Shown: positions 17,795 through 26,552 of the stretch, in pieces
How positions within the stretch are numbered: position 1 is the stretch's first letter
How the letters are laid out: every line of letters begins with the position of its first letter
DNA from: Actinomycetota bacterium
Lineage (GTDB): Bacteria > Actinomycetota > Actinomycetes > S36-B12 > CAIYMF01
Direction of reading: 5' to 3'
Assembly: GCA_947455705.1 (NCBI GenBank)
Contig: CANGPO010000022.1
Span: forward strand, 1 to 35,188
DNA: 35,188 nt
Translations under genes and position numbers: made by a program
The notes under the pieces: model-generated
The model's database searches: none
Seen by the model: only the letters and a program-made list of their open reading frames with translations
What the model was told of the DNA's origin: nothing

Positions 17795-18594
17795 GCGCAA
17801 AAGAGAGTGCGAAGTCAACCCGTGAAAAGGCTGCGGCCGCGCGCGCTGAGGCTGAGGCTGAGCAGAAGCGTCGTGACCGAACAGTGCGCATCATCGGTGG
17901 TTTGGTTGTGCTCGCGGTTATCGGAGCGATCTTCGGTGCCGTCATCTGGAACAACAAGAAGACTGCTTCAGCGAACGACATTGTCAATGAGGCCGCAGTC
18001 CCTAAGGGCGTGAACACCTCCACTGGTGAGTATCCCTGGGGCTACCCGGTCAACAAGGCCGATGCGAAGCCGACTCTGGCGATTTGGGAAGACTTCCAGT
18101 GCCCGACCTGTGCCGCAGTGGAAAAGGCCAACGGTACGACGATTGAGAAGCTAGCCACCGACGGCAAGATCAACCTGATCTGGCGCCCCACGGCATTCAT
18201 CGATGAAAAGACCTCGTCCTCGTCCGGTCCGAATCCCAAGTCATCATTGCGTGCAACTGCCGCGTGGGGCTGCGCGATCGATGCTGGTAAGGGCCCTGAG
18301 TACCACAACACTGTCTTCGCCAATCAGCCTGCAAACGAGGGTGACGGTTGGTCTCAGCAGCAGTTGATCGACTTTGGTAAGACTGCTGGAATCACTGGTG
18401 CGGCATTTGACACCTTCACCTCATGTGTCGAGGGCGACAACTACCACCAGTGGGCGAACAACTCGTACCAGACCTTCATTAAGGATGCCGTTCCCGGAAC
18501 GCCGACGGCGTACCTGAACGGCAAGGAGGTCACCTTGGATGTCCTTGGCGATTCCGCAAAGCTGATCAAGGCAGTCCAGGACGCGACTAAGTAA
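17791..18594 (+). CDS. Membrane-anchored DsbA-like thiol oxidoreductase (CPTC)
   Basis: 267 residues; GGAG (17778-17781) lies 9 nt before the ATG. Residues 1-31 are charged, Ala/Glu/Arg-rich and probably cytoplasmic, 32-53 form one membrane helix, and the rest is an extracytoplasmic thioredoxin-fold domain (Thioredoxin_4/DsbA type). LAIWEDFQCPTCAAVEKANG carries the active-site pair Cys104/Cys107, and GTPTAYLNGKEV contains the cis-proline loop. Two further cysteines (WGCAIDAGKG and TSCVEGDN) are shared with the downstream paralogue and may form a structural disulfide. Role: forming or exchanging disulfides in exported proteins; the substrate is unknown. Confidence 0.88.
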   Translation: MSAKESAKSTREKAAAARAEAEAEQKRRDRTVRIIGGLVVLAVIGAIFGAVIWNNKKTASANDIVNEAAVPKGVNTSTGEYPWGYPVNKADAKPTLAIWEDFQCPTCAAVEKANGTTIEKLATDGKINLIWRPTAFIDEKTSSSSGPNPKSSLRATAAWGCAIDAGKGPEYHNTVFANQPANEGDGWSQQQLIDFGKTAGITGAAFDTFTSCVEGDNYHQWANNSYQTFIKDAVPGTPTAYLNGKEVTLDVLGDSAKLIKAVQDATK

Positions 18595-18605
18595 CGCGAA
18601 GACAG

Positions 18606-18632
18606 GTGGTACGCCGAACGACGGCGTACCAC
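18606..18632 (+). promoter_or_regulatory. Perfect 11-bp inverted repeat between the two dsbA-like genes
   Basis: GTGGTACGCCG (18606-18616), loop AACGA, then CGGCGTACCAC (18622-18632). A very stable hairpin in RNA without a following T-tract. It could be a partial terminator setting the ratio of the two proteins, an mRNA stabiliser, or a dyad operator. Confidence 0.6.
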
Positions 18633-18662
18633 GTCGTTCGTGTCGATCGGAAAGGTGTGCGG

Positions 18663-19544
18663 GTGAGTCAAACTCCCGACGGTGTGAGCGGTGGTGACGG
18701 GAATCCGTTGGCACCCTTGCCAGAGCACGATGAGCCCATGCCCGTGTGGTCAACCCCGCAGGTGCTCTCTGAGGCGGGGGAGCCACCTGCTGATATGACG
18801 GACACACCGGCACCGGCGAAGACCACGTCTGGCAGCGGGCTTCGGATCGCCTTACTTGCTGTGATTCTGCTGGGCGTGGTGGGGATTGCTGTCTGGGGAT
18901 TGCTGTCGTCTCGAGCGAGTGCACCAACGGTCGATCCGCAGGCGGCCACCCCGACCACAATCTTGGATGACTCGGGTACAACTCCCTGGGGTGTCCAGTA
19001 CAACAACGCACCGGGTAAGCCTGTACTGGCGATCTGGGAGGACTTCCAGTGCCCGTACTGCGCGCAGTTAGAAATGGTCAACGGTGCCGGGATTAAGGCG
19101 CTGGCAGATGCTGGAAAAATCACTTTGGTATGGCGCCCAACGGTATTCCTCGACGGTAGCCCAGCGGCGAAGGCTGGTCCCAATCCTGACTCGAGTGTGC
19201 GGGCTACGTCGGCCTGGGGCTGTGCCATTGATGCGGGTAAGGGTGCGGAGTATCACCAATACCTGTTTAACCATCAGCCCGCGAAGGAAGGTATGGGCTG
19301 GTCGGACGCTGAATTGCAGAGTTTTGCCTCGAACGTTGGCATCTCCGGTGACGCACTCTCGACCTTCACCACCTGTTACTCGTCTCAGAAGTACAGCTCA
19401 TGGGTTCACAATTCATATGCTGCCTTCGAATCTGAGGGTGTTGCGGGCACGCCGTCAGGTTTCCTCAATGGCACCGAGTTGACGCCTGACCAACTCGCAG
19501 ACCCGGCTGTACTCGCTGATCTGGTTTCCAAGGCGACGAACTAG
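18663..19544 (+). CDS. Membrane-anchored DsbA-like thiol oxidoreductase (CPYC), paralogue of the preceding gene
   Basis: 293 residues from GTG 18663; an earlier in-frame start at 18606 would lie inside the hairpin. GGAAAGG (18649-18655) precedes the start with 7 nt spacing. A proline- and acid-rich cytoplasmic segment (1-58) precedes a helix (60-82) and a thioredoxin-fold domain. LAIWEDFQCPYCAQLEMVNG has Cys130/Cys133, GTPSGFLNGTEL the cis-proline loop. The second cysteine pair is conserved (WGCAIDAGKG, TTCYSSQK). The catalytic domain is clearly homologous to the preceding protein while the cytoplasmic parts are unrelated, so the pair arose by duplication with tail exchange or divergence. Confidence 0.88.
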   Translation: MSQTPDGVSGGDGNPLAPLPEHDEPMPVWSTPQVLSEAGEPPADMTDTPAPAKTTSGSGLRIALLAVILLGVVGIAVWGLLSSRASAPTVDPQAATPTTILDDSGTTPWGVQYNNAPGKPVLAIWEDFQCPYCAQLEMVNGAGIKALADAGKITLVWRPTVFLDGSPAAKAGPNPDSSVRATSAWGCAIDAGKGAEYHQYLFNHQPAKEGMGWSDAELQSFASNVGISGDALSTFTTCYSSQKYSSWVHNSYAAFESEGVAGTPSGFLNGTELTPDQLADPAVLADLVSKATN

Positions 19545-19567
19545 CCTGACAATCCTGTGTCGTGAGT

Positions 19568-19612
19568 GGCCTTTCGAGTTGTCAAAGGCCTCTCGCAGGG
19601 TAACGTCGAGGT
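19568..19612 (+). promoter_or_regulatory. VIT transporter promoter: -35, -10 and overlapping inverted repeat
   Basis: TTGTCA (19579-19584), 16 nt, TAACGT (19601-19606), then 6 nt to GTG 19613: the best promoter of the leaderless set. GGCCTTT (19568-19574) and AAAGGCC (19584-19590) form a perfect 7-bp inverted repeat centred on the -35. It may be an operator, or the terminator of the preceding gene, since no T-tract follows. Confidence 0.55.
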
Positions 19613-20329
19613 GTGAGCGGACACGACGTATACGAACATGGCCACCGCGATGTCACTGGCGGCTGGTTGCGGCCCGCGGTGTTTGGCGCGATGGATGGAT
19701 TGGTCTCGAACCTGTCCCTCATGGCGGGTATTGCCGGTGGCTCAGCAGCCGTCGGAACTGGCACGACGCCGATCGTCCTTGCTGGCCTTGCCGGGTTGGC
19801 AGCAGGTGCGTTCTCGATGGCCGCTGGTGAATACATCTCGGTGACGTCGCAGGCGGAGCTCGCCGAGCAGGAATTTGAAAATGAGCGGCTAGAACTAAGG
19901 CGCAACCCCGAGTCTGAGGCTCGTGAACTAGCCGCTATCTGGTCCTCTCGCGGGGTGGATCGCGAGTTGGCAGAGCAGGTGGCTCTTCAGCTTGGTCGTA
20001 ACCCGGAAGCAGCCCTTGAGGTCCATGCCCGTGAAGAGCTGGGGATGGCTCCCGGTGAGTTGCCCAATCCATGGCTGGCGGCTGGTTCGTCGTTCATTTC
20101 CTTTGTCGTCGGCGCTGCCATTCCTCTGATTCCGTTCCTCTTCGGCGCACAAACCTTTATGTGGTCGCTCATCGTGTCGCTGATTGGGCTCTTTGGCTCA
20201 GGAGCGCTGGTTTCGCGCGTCACAGCTCGTACCTGGTGGTTCTCAGGTATCCGACAACTGATCATCGGGGCGTTGGCCGCAGTCGTCACGTATGGAATCG
20301 GCACCATCGTGGGCACCAGCCTCGGTTAG
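19613..20329 (+). CDS. VIT1/CCC1-family iron or manganese transporter
   Basis: 238 residues from GTG 19613. Membrane segments near 20-40 and 47-72 carry AVFGAMDGLVSNLSLMAGIAG and GAFSMAAGEYISV, hallmarks of the VIT1/CCC1 family. A soluble Glu-rich part (about 74-150; QAELAEQEFENERLEL, ELAAIWSSRGVD, HAREELGM) corresponds to the cytoplasmic metal-binding domain, and three more helices follow (about 158-180, 182-202, 212-236). The family exports or stores Fe2+/Mn2+; the metal here cannot be read from sequence. An inverted repeat over the -35 suggests regulation. Confidence 0.9.
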   Translation: MSGHDVYEHGHRDVTGGWLRPAVFGAMDGLVSNLSLMAGIAGGSAAVGTGTTPIVLAGLAGLAAGAFSMAAGEYISVTSQAELAEQEFENERLELRRNPESEARELAAIWSSRGVDRELAEQVALQLGRNPEAALEVHAREELGMAPGELPNPWLAAGSSFISFVVGAAIPLIPFLFGAQTFMWSLIVSLIGLFGSGALVSRVTARTWWFSGIRQLIIGALAAVVTYGIGTIVGTSLG

Positions 20330-20344
20330 GGGCCCTTGATCAGC

Positions 20345-20419
20345 CGACATTCGGCCAGCACTTGCATGTGATGGGAAGGCGTCAGGTACTCTGATCGCCT
20401 AGCAGTGCGGCCAATGTCG
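20345..20419 (+). promoter_or_regulatory. gltB promoter flanked by an inverted repeat
   Basis: TTGCAT (20362-20367), 19 nt, TACTCT (20387-20392) is the likely promoter. CGACATTCGGCC (20345-20356) and GGCCAATGTCG (20409-20419) are inverted copies with one bulged base, one on each side of the promoter. An operator pair or a cruciform is possible. Confidence 0.4.
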
Positions 20420-20456
20420 TCCCCTGCTCGACCATCGCCCAGTGGGCATTAGGCGA
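20395..20456 (+). promoter_or_regulatory. gltB 5' leader hairpin
   Basis: TCGCCTA (20395-20401) pairs with TAGGCGA (20450-20456), enclosing a small GCCC-AGT-GGGC hairpin (20437-20447). It would form at the 5' end of the leader, 11 nt before the AGGAGG ribosome-binding site. It matches no riboswitch class I know. Confidence 0.4.
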
Positions 20457-20477
20457 GCATCGACGACAGGAGGTCCC

Positions 20478-23400
20478 ATGAAGTCAGCAATTCCTGCGGC
20501 TCAAGGGCTTTACCACCCCGGCAACGAGAAAGACGCCTGCGGCGTCGCCTTCGTCGCGCAGATGTCCGGTGTGGCCTCTCATGACATCGTCGCTCTTGGA
20601 ATCACCGCTCTGGAAAACCTCGAGCACCGTGGTGCATCCGGTGCCGAGCCGGACTCTGGTGATGGTGCTGGCATCCTCACGCAGATCCCTGACGGGTTCC
20701 TACGCAGCGTCCTAGCCGAGACTGGGGTACTGCTGCCTGCCGCGGGTGCCTACGCCACAGGTATTGCGTTCCTTCCCGTAGACCCGGACGAGGCCGAACG
20801 TGCCGTCGAGATTATTGAGCGAATCGCGGACGAAGAGGGTCTTGTCGTCGTCGCGTGGCGAGATCTACCCGTCGACCCGGCAGGTGCAGGGGTGGGCGCT
20901 ACCGCTCTCGGGGTGATGCCACAGTTCCGCCAGTTGATCGTCCAAGCTCAGGGCGGACGGGTTCGTGGGTTGGCGCTCGAGCGACTGGCCTTCTGCCTGC
21001 GTAAGCGCGCCGAACATGACGCAGACGTGTATTTCCCGAGTTTGTCGTCGCGCACCATCGTCTACAAGGGGATGCTCACGACGGGACAGTTAGCGCCGTT
21101 CTTCCCTGACCTAACTGACGTGCGCTTCGAGTCGGCTCTTGCCCTCGTGCACTCGCGCTTCTCGACGAACACCTTCCCGAGTTGGCCCCTGGCCCACCCG
21201 TACCGGTTGATCGCGCACAACGGAGAGATCAACACCGTCAAGGGCAATCGCAATTGGATGCGCGCGCGTGAGGCGCAGTTATCGTCCGATCTCATCAAGG
21301 GCGATCTATCGCGGCTCTTCCCGATCGTTACCGAAGCGATGAGTGACTCGGCTTCCTTCGACGAAGTGCTCGAACTCTTGCATCTTGGTGGACGTAGTCT
21401 GCCGCACGCGGTTCTCATGATGATTCCTGAGGCATGGCAAAACCACACCGAGATGGATCCGGCCCGTCGGGCGTTCTATGAATTCCATGCAACCTTGACC
21501 GAAGCATGGGATGGTCCTGCGGACGTTGCGTTCACTGATGGAACGGTCATCGGCGCGGTGCTCGATCGCAATGGACTGCGCCCAGGACGCTACTGGGTTA
21601 CTGATCACGGTCTCGTCGTTCTCGCCAGCGAGGTTGGCGTTCTTGATATTGAACCAGGGCGCATCGTCCGCAAAGGCCGGTTGCAGCCAGGCCGGATGTT
21701 CCTAGTCGATACTGAAGCCCAGCGCATCATTGAAGATGATGAAATCAAGGCTGAACTTGCTGCGGCGAAGCCGTACGACGAGTGGCTACATGCCGGCATC
21801 ATGCATCTGGACTCACTTCCCGAGCGCGAACACATCGTGTACACCCACGAGAGCGTGGTTCGTCGTCAGCAAACCTTCGGCTACACCGAAGAGGAGTTGC
21901 GCATCATCATTTCGCCGATGGCGCGAGCAGGGGCCGAAGCCATCGGTTCCATGGGTACCGACACTCCGATCGCCATCTTGAGTGAACGGCCGCGCCTGCT
22001 GTTTGATTACTTCACCCAGTTGTTCGCGCAGGTCACCAATCCTCCGCTGGATGCTATTCGCGAAGAACTCGTGACCTCGCTATCAAGCCATATCGGGCCG
22101 GAAGCGAACCTGTTGGACGCAAGCCCGGCACATTGTCGCCAGGTTGTGCTTCCGTTCCCAGTGATCGACAACGATGAACTTGCCAAAATTTTGCATGTCA
22201 ACGCAGATGGCGATCTGCCGGGATTCTCTGCAGCCAAGGTCAGCGGCCTTTACCGGGTCGGTGGCGGCGGTGCGGCGCTTGCTGAACGCATGCAAGAGAT
22301 CTGCGATGAAGTCTCAGCGCTCATTGCGACGGGTCATCGATTCGTTGTGCTGTCCGATCGCGATAGCGACGCAGAATTCGCACCTATTCCGTCCCTACTT
22401 CTCACCGCGGGAGTCCATCACCACCTCGTGCGTCAGAAGGAGCGAACTCAGGTCAGCCTGATCGTTGAAGCAGGTGACGTTCGCGAGGTTCATCACGTTG
22501 CATTGCTCATTGGGTACGGTGCTGCTGCGGTTAATCCCTACCTGGCCATGGAATCAGTTGAGGACCTTGTAGCCCGCGGCATCGTCACGGGTATCGCTGC
22601 CGACAAGGCGGTCCGAAATCTGGTGAAGGCTCTTGGTAAGGGCGTGCTCAAGGTCATGAGCAAGATGGGCATCTCGACGGTTGCCTCTTACCGCGGGGCG
22701 CAGGTGTTTGAAGCCATCGGTTTGGCGCCGGAGGTCATCGACCGTTGGTTTACCGGTACAACATCGCGCATTGGCGGAATTGATATCGACGTCATCGCCA
22801 ACGAGGTTGCTCAGCGCCATGCCGTTGCCTACCCACAATCGGGAATCTCGCCCGCGCACCGACGTCTCGATGTTGGCGGTGAGTATCAGTGGCGCCGCGA
22901 AGGCGAGCCGCACTTGTTTGATCCGGAAACCGTATTCCGGCTCCAGCATTCAACGCGAGAGGGTCGTTACGACATCTTCAAGCAGTACACATCGCGTGTT
23001 GACGAGCAGGCCGAGCGGCTAATGACGCTGCGTGGCATGTTCAGCTTCCGAGATGGACTGCGCGAGCCGATCTCGATCGACGAGGTTGAGCCGGTCAGTG
23101 AGATCGTCAAGCGTTTCTCTACAGGCGCTATGTCGTATGGCTCGATTTCCGGTGAGGCGCACGAGACTCTCGCTATCGCCATGAATCGACTGGGCGCCAA
23201 GTCAAACACCGGTGAGGGCGGCGAGGATGAGGAGCGCTTCGTTCCTGATCCCAATGGAGACCTTCGCCGCTCAGCGATCAAGCAGGTTGCATCTGGGCGA
23301 TTCGGCGTCACAAGTAATTACCTCGTGAATGCCGATGACATTCAGATCAAGATGGCCCAAGGCGCGAAGCCAGGTGAAGGTGGACAGTTGCCTGGGCACA

Positions 23401-25019
23401 AGGTGTATCCGTGGATCGCCAAGACGCGTCACTCGACGCCAGGCGTTGGCTTGATTTCACCGCCACCGCACCACGACATCTACTCGATTGAAGACCTCGC
23501 CCAACTCATTCATGACCTCAAGAACTCCAACCCACAGGCGCGCGTCCACGTGAAACTGGTCGCTGAGGTCGGTGTGGGTACCGTCGCGGCGGGTGTCGCC
23601 AAGGCACATGCAGACGTGATCCTCATTTCGGGGCACGACGGTGGCACGGGTGCGTCGCCTCTGACGTCACTCAAACATGCAGGTGGCCCGTGGGAGCTAG
23701 GCCTGGCTGAGGCTCAGCAGACACTCTTGCTCAATGGCCTGCGTGATCGTGTTGTTGTTCAGACCGACGGTCAGTTAAAGACTGGCCGCGATGTTGTTAT
23801 CGCAGCACTGCTCGGTGCTGAAGAGTTCGGCTTTGCGACCGCACCGCTGGTCGTCATGGGCTGCGTCATGATGCGGGTGTGTCACCTCGACACGTGCCCA
23901 GTGGGCGTTGCGACTCAGAACCCAGTTCTGCGCGAACGGTTTACCGGTCAGCCGGAGTTCGTTGAGAATTTCTTCACGTACCTAGCGCAGGAAGTGCGCG
24001 AGCATTTGGCCGCGCTGGGCTTCCGCTCTATCGCCGAAGCTGTCGGCCACGCGGAAGTTCTCAACGCTGACGCGGCGATTGCACATTGGAAGGCTCATGG
24101 TCTTGACCTAAGCCCCCTGATGTACGTGCCCGAACTCCCAGAGGGAACACCTCGTCGCCACATGGTGTCGCAGGATCACGGTCTGGCCAAGGCCCTCGAC
24201 AACGAGTTGATCGCGCTATCGGCTGATGCACTTGAGCGAGGCGAACCGGTTCGCGCCGCTTTATCGGTGCGTAACGTGAATCGCACAGTTGGCACGATGT
24301 TGGGTTCAGAGGTCAGCCGCCGATTTGGTGGTGCTGGTCTGCCCGACGGAACGATCGACATCACGTTTACGGGTTCTGCGGGCCAATCATTCGGTGCCTT
24401 CCTCCCATCTGGGATCACGTTGCGCCTCGAGGGTGACAGTAATGACTACGTCGGTAAGGGGCTCAGTGGTGGACGCATTGTCGTTCGTCCCCATCGTGAC
24501 TCGATTCTTACTGCACAAGACAATGTCATCGCTGGCAACGTGATCGGCTACGGCGCCACGTCTGGTGAGATTTTCCTTCGCGGAATCGTCGGTGAACGCT
24601 TCTGCGTTCGCAACTCCGGAGCTACCGCGGTTGTTGAGGGTGTGGGCGATCACGGTTGCGAGTACATGACCGGTGGCCGAGTGCTCATTCTGGGATCGAT
24701 CGGGCGCAACTTCGCCGCGGGCATGTCCGGTGGGGTGGCGTACCTGTTGGATGCACCGGCAGCGCGGATCAATCCCGAGCTCGTCGACTTGCTAGCCCTC
24801 GATGACGATGATGTAGCGCAGGTGCGCCAACTCCTCGTTGCGCACGAGCAATGGACGGACTCACCGGTTGCTCGAGAGCTGCTATCGGACGAGAACCTTG
24901 CGCACCGCTTCACCAAGGTGATGCCTCGGGATTATGCAAAGGTTTTGGCCGCAGCGGATGCTGCCAAACGAGAAGGTCGTGACGTGCAACAGGCAGTGAT
25001 GGAGGCCACTCATGGGTGA
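20478..25019 (+). CDS. gltB: Glutamate synthase (NADPH) large subunit GltB
   Basis: 1513 residues from ATG 20478, preceded by AGGAGG (20468-20473). Together with GltD it makes two glutamates from glutamine and 2-oxoglutarate. Cys21 in [11 protein letters not shown] is the glutaminase nucleophile exposed after removal of a 20-residue propeptide. The order is GATase (21 to about 430), central domain (about 470-760), FMN domain (about 810-1190: [33 protein letters not shown]) and a C-terminal GXGXG beta-helix (about 1260-1450). [16 protein letters not shown], near residue 1130, supplies the three 3Fe-4S cysteines. Length is normal. It overlaps gltD by 8 nt. Confidence 0.98.
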   Translation: MKSAIPAAQGLYHPGNEKDACGVAFVAQMSGVASHDIVALGITALENLEHRGASGAEPDSGDGAGILTQIPDGFLRSVLAETGVLLPAAGAYATGIAFLPVDPDEAERAVEIIERIADEEGLVVVAWRDLPVDPAGAGVGATALGVMPQFRQLIVQAQGGRVRGLALERLAFCLRKRAEHDADVYFPSLSSRTIVYKGMLTTGQLAPFFPDLTDVRFESALALVHSRFSTNTFPSWPLAHPYRLIAHNGEINTVKGNRNWMRAREAQLSSDLIKGDLSRLFPIVTEAMSDSASFDEVLELLHLGGRSLPHAVLMMIPEAWQNHTEMDPARRAFYEFHATLTEAWDGPADVAFTDGTVIGAVLDRNGLRPGRYWVTDHGLVVLASEVGVLDIEPGRIVRKGRLQPGRMFLVDTEAQRIIEDDEIKAELAAAKPYDEWLHAGIMHLDSLPEREHIVYTHESVVRRQQTFGYTEEELRIIISPMARAGAEAIGSMGTDTPIAILSERPRLLFDYFTQLFAQVTNPPLDAIREELVTSLSSHIGPEANLLDASPAHCRQVVLPFPVIDNDELAKILHVNADGDLPGFSAAKVSGLYRVGGGGAALAERMQEICDEVSALIATGHRFVVLSDRDSDAEFAPIPSLLLTAGVHHHLVRQKERTQVSLIVEAGDVREVHHVALLIGYGAAAVNPYLAMESVEDLVARGIVTGIAADKAVRNLVKALGKGVLKVMSKMGISTVASYRGAQVFEAIGLAPEVIDRWFTGTTSRIGGIDIDVIANEVAQRHAVAYPQSGISPAHRRLDVGGEYQWRREGEPHLFDPETVFRLQHSTREGRYDIFKQYTSRVDEQAERLMTLRGMFSFRDGLREPISIDEVEPVSEIVKRFSTGAMSYGSISGEAHETLAIAMNRLGAKSNTGEGGEDEERFVPDPNGDLRRSAIKQVASGRFGVTSNYLVNADDIQIKMAQGAKPGEGGQLPGHKVYPWIAKTRHSTPGVGLISPPPHHDIYSIEDLAQLIHDLKNSNPQARVHVKLVAEVGVGTVAAGVAKAHADVILISGHDGGTGASPLTSLKHAGGPWELGLAEAQQTLLLNGLRDRVVVQTDGQLKTGRDVVIAALLGAEEFGFATAPLVVMGCVMMRVCHLDTCPVGVATQNPVLRERFTGQPEFVENFFTYLAQEVREHLAALGFRSIAEAVGHAEVLNADAAIAHWKAHGLDLSPLMYVPELPEGTPRRHMVSQDHGLAKALDNELIALSADALERGEPVRAALSVRNVNRTVGTMLGSEVSRRFGGAGLPDGTIDITFTGSAGQSFGAFLPSGITLRLEGDSNDYVGKGLSGGRIVVRPHRDSILTAQDNVIAGNVIGYGATSGEIFLRGIVGERFCVRNSGATAVVEGVGDHGCEYMTGGRVLILGSIGRNFAAGMSGGVAYLLDAPAARINPELVDLLALDDDDVAQVRQLLVAHEQWTDSPVARELLSDENLAHRFTKVMPRDYAKVLAAADAAKREGRDVQQAVMEATHG

Positions 25020-26466
25020 CCCGAAGGGATTCTTGTCAACAGATCGTCAAGGGCCTACCCGCCGACCGGTTGACGTGCGTCTGCTGGACTGGAAAGAGGT
25101 GTACGAGCCGTTCGCATCAGATCTGCTTGAGAAGCAGGCCGGACGGTGCATGGATTGCGGAATCCCGTTCTGCCACAACGGATGTCCGTTGGGTAACCTG
25201 ATCCCTGAATGGAATGACCTCGTCTTCCATCAGGATTGGCAGGCGGCAGCTGAGCGGCTCCATGCCACGAACAACTTCCCCGAGTTCACCGGACGCCTGT
25301 GCCCGGCCCCGTGTGAAACGGCATGTGTGCTGGGCATCAACGCCGACCCGGTGACGATCAAGCAGGTTGAAGTTGAGATCGTCGATCGTGCCTGGGATGA
25401 AGGTTGGGTCACCCCTCAATCAGCGCCACGTCAGACCGGAAAGACCGTTGCTGTTGTGGGATCTGGTCCTGCGGGTCTTGCTGCGGCCCAACAACTTGCT
25501 CGGGCCGGTCATACGGTTGCGGTGTACGAACGCGCCGACCGCATTGGTGGGTTGCTTCGCTACGGGATTCCCGAGTTCAAGATGGAAAAGCGTCACCTCG
25601 ATCGTCGACTCGAGCAGATGCAGGCCGAAGGTGTGAAGTTCCGACCGGGTGTTGATGTGGGCACAGATCTCACCGGTCACGATCTGCGCCGCCGATATGA
25701 CGCGGTCGTTCTATCCGTGGGTGCCACCGCCTGGCGAGATCTCGATGTTCCGGGTCGAGAGCTTGTCGGGGTCTATCAGGCGATGGAGTACCTGCCGGGC
25801 TCGAATCGGGTTCAAGAGGGTGACGTCGATGCGCAGCCGATTAACGCGCACGGTAAGCATGTTGTGATCATTGGCGGCGGTGACACCGGTGCCGATTGCC
25901 TTGGAACGGCGCACCGTCAAGGTGCGGCGTCAGTCACTCAGCTTGAAATCATGCCGCTTCCGTCTGAGAGTCGACCGACTGGTCAGCCGTGGCCGACCTA
26001 CCCGATGACGTACAAGGTGACGAGTGCACATGAAGAGGGTGGAGACCGCATCTACTCGGTTTCAACCACGCACTTCGTCGATGACGGCGCTGGGCACGTC
26101 AAGGGTTTGGCTATCACTGAGGTTGCATTCGTTAACGGACGTTTCGAACCCGTCGAGGGCACTGAACGTGAACTTGCCGCAGACCTCGTCTTCCTTGCCA
26201 TGGGCTTTGTTGGCCCAGAGCGAAGCCCCCTTCTCGCGCAGCTCGGCGTTGAACTTGATGCCCGTGGCAATGTTGCCCGTGATGCGTCGTACATGAGCAA
26301 TGTCGACGGCGTGTTTGTGGCGGGGGATGCCGGTCGTGGTCAGTCGTTGATTGTGTGGGCGATCGCCGAAGGTCGTTCTGCGGCAAGTGGTGTTGACGAG
26401 TGGTTGACGGGCAGTACGACGCTGCCGGCACCCATTGCACCGACAGTTCGACCACTGGTCGTCTGA
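25012..26466 (+). CDS. gltD: Glutamate synthase (NADPH) small subunit GltD
   Basis: 484 residues, with GGAGG (25001-25005) inside the end of gltB. It passes electrons from NADPH through FAD and two 4Fe-4S clusters to GltB. The cysteine-rich N-terminus has Cys46, 49, 54, 58 ([17 protein letters not shown]) and CPAPCETAC (97-105). The FAD site is [14 protein letters not shown] (about 146), the NADPH site [13 protein letters not shown] (about 287), and a second FAD motif [17 protein letters not shown] lies near the C-terminus. Co-transcribed and translationally coupled with gltB. Confidence 0.98.
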   Translation: MGDPKGFLSTDRQGPTRRPVDVRLLDWKEVYEPFASDLLEKQAGRCMDCGIPFCHNGCPLGNLIPEWNDLVFHQDWQAAAERLHATNNFPEFTGRLCPAPCETACVLGINADPVTIKQVEVEIVDRAWDEGWVTPQSAPRQTGKTVAVVGSGPAGLAAAQQLARAGHTVAVYERADRIGGLLRYGIPEFKMEKRHLDRRLEQMQAEGVKFRPGVDVGTDLTGHDLRRRYDAVVLSVGATAWRDLDVPGRELVGVYQAMEYLPGSNRVQEGDVDAQPINAHGKHVVIIGGGDTGADCLGTAHRQGAASVTQLEIMPLPSESRPTGQPWPTYPMTYKVTSAHEEGGDRIYSVSTTHFVDDGAGHVKGLAITEVAFVNGRFEPVEGTERELAADLVFLAMGFVGPERSPLLAQLGVELDARGNVARDASYMSNVDGVFVAGDAGRGQSLIVWAIAEGRSAASGVDEWLTGSTTLPAPIAPTVRPLVV

Positions 26467-26488
26467 TTTTTCATCGCTCCTCGTGCGT

Positions 26489-26504
26489 GCTCATTCACAT
26501 GAGC
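26489..26504 (+). terminator. Small hairpin after gltD
   Basis: GCTCAT-TCAC-ATGAGC, a perfect 6-bp stem with a 4-nt loop, lies 22 nt after the gltD stop. No T-tract follows; weak terminator at best. Confidence 0.3.
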
Positions 26505-26540
26505 GTGTCTAGGTGTTCATGTTCTGTAAACGCTTGTAGA

Positions 26541-26552
26541 TAAGGTAGGACT
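26541..26552 (+). promoter_or_regulatory. pyk -10 box, probable leaderless start
   Basis: TAAGGT (26541-26546) ends 6 nt before GTG 26553. The overlapping AGGA could be read as a weak ribosome-binding site, but at 3 nt its spacing is short. No clear -35. Confidence 0.5.
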
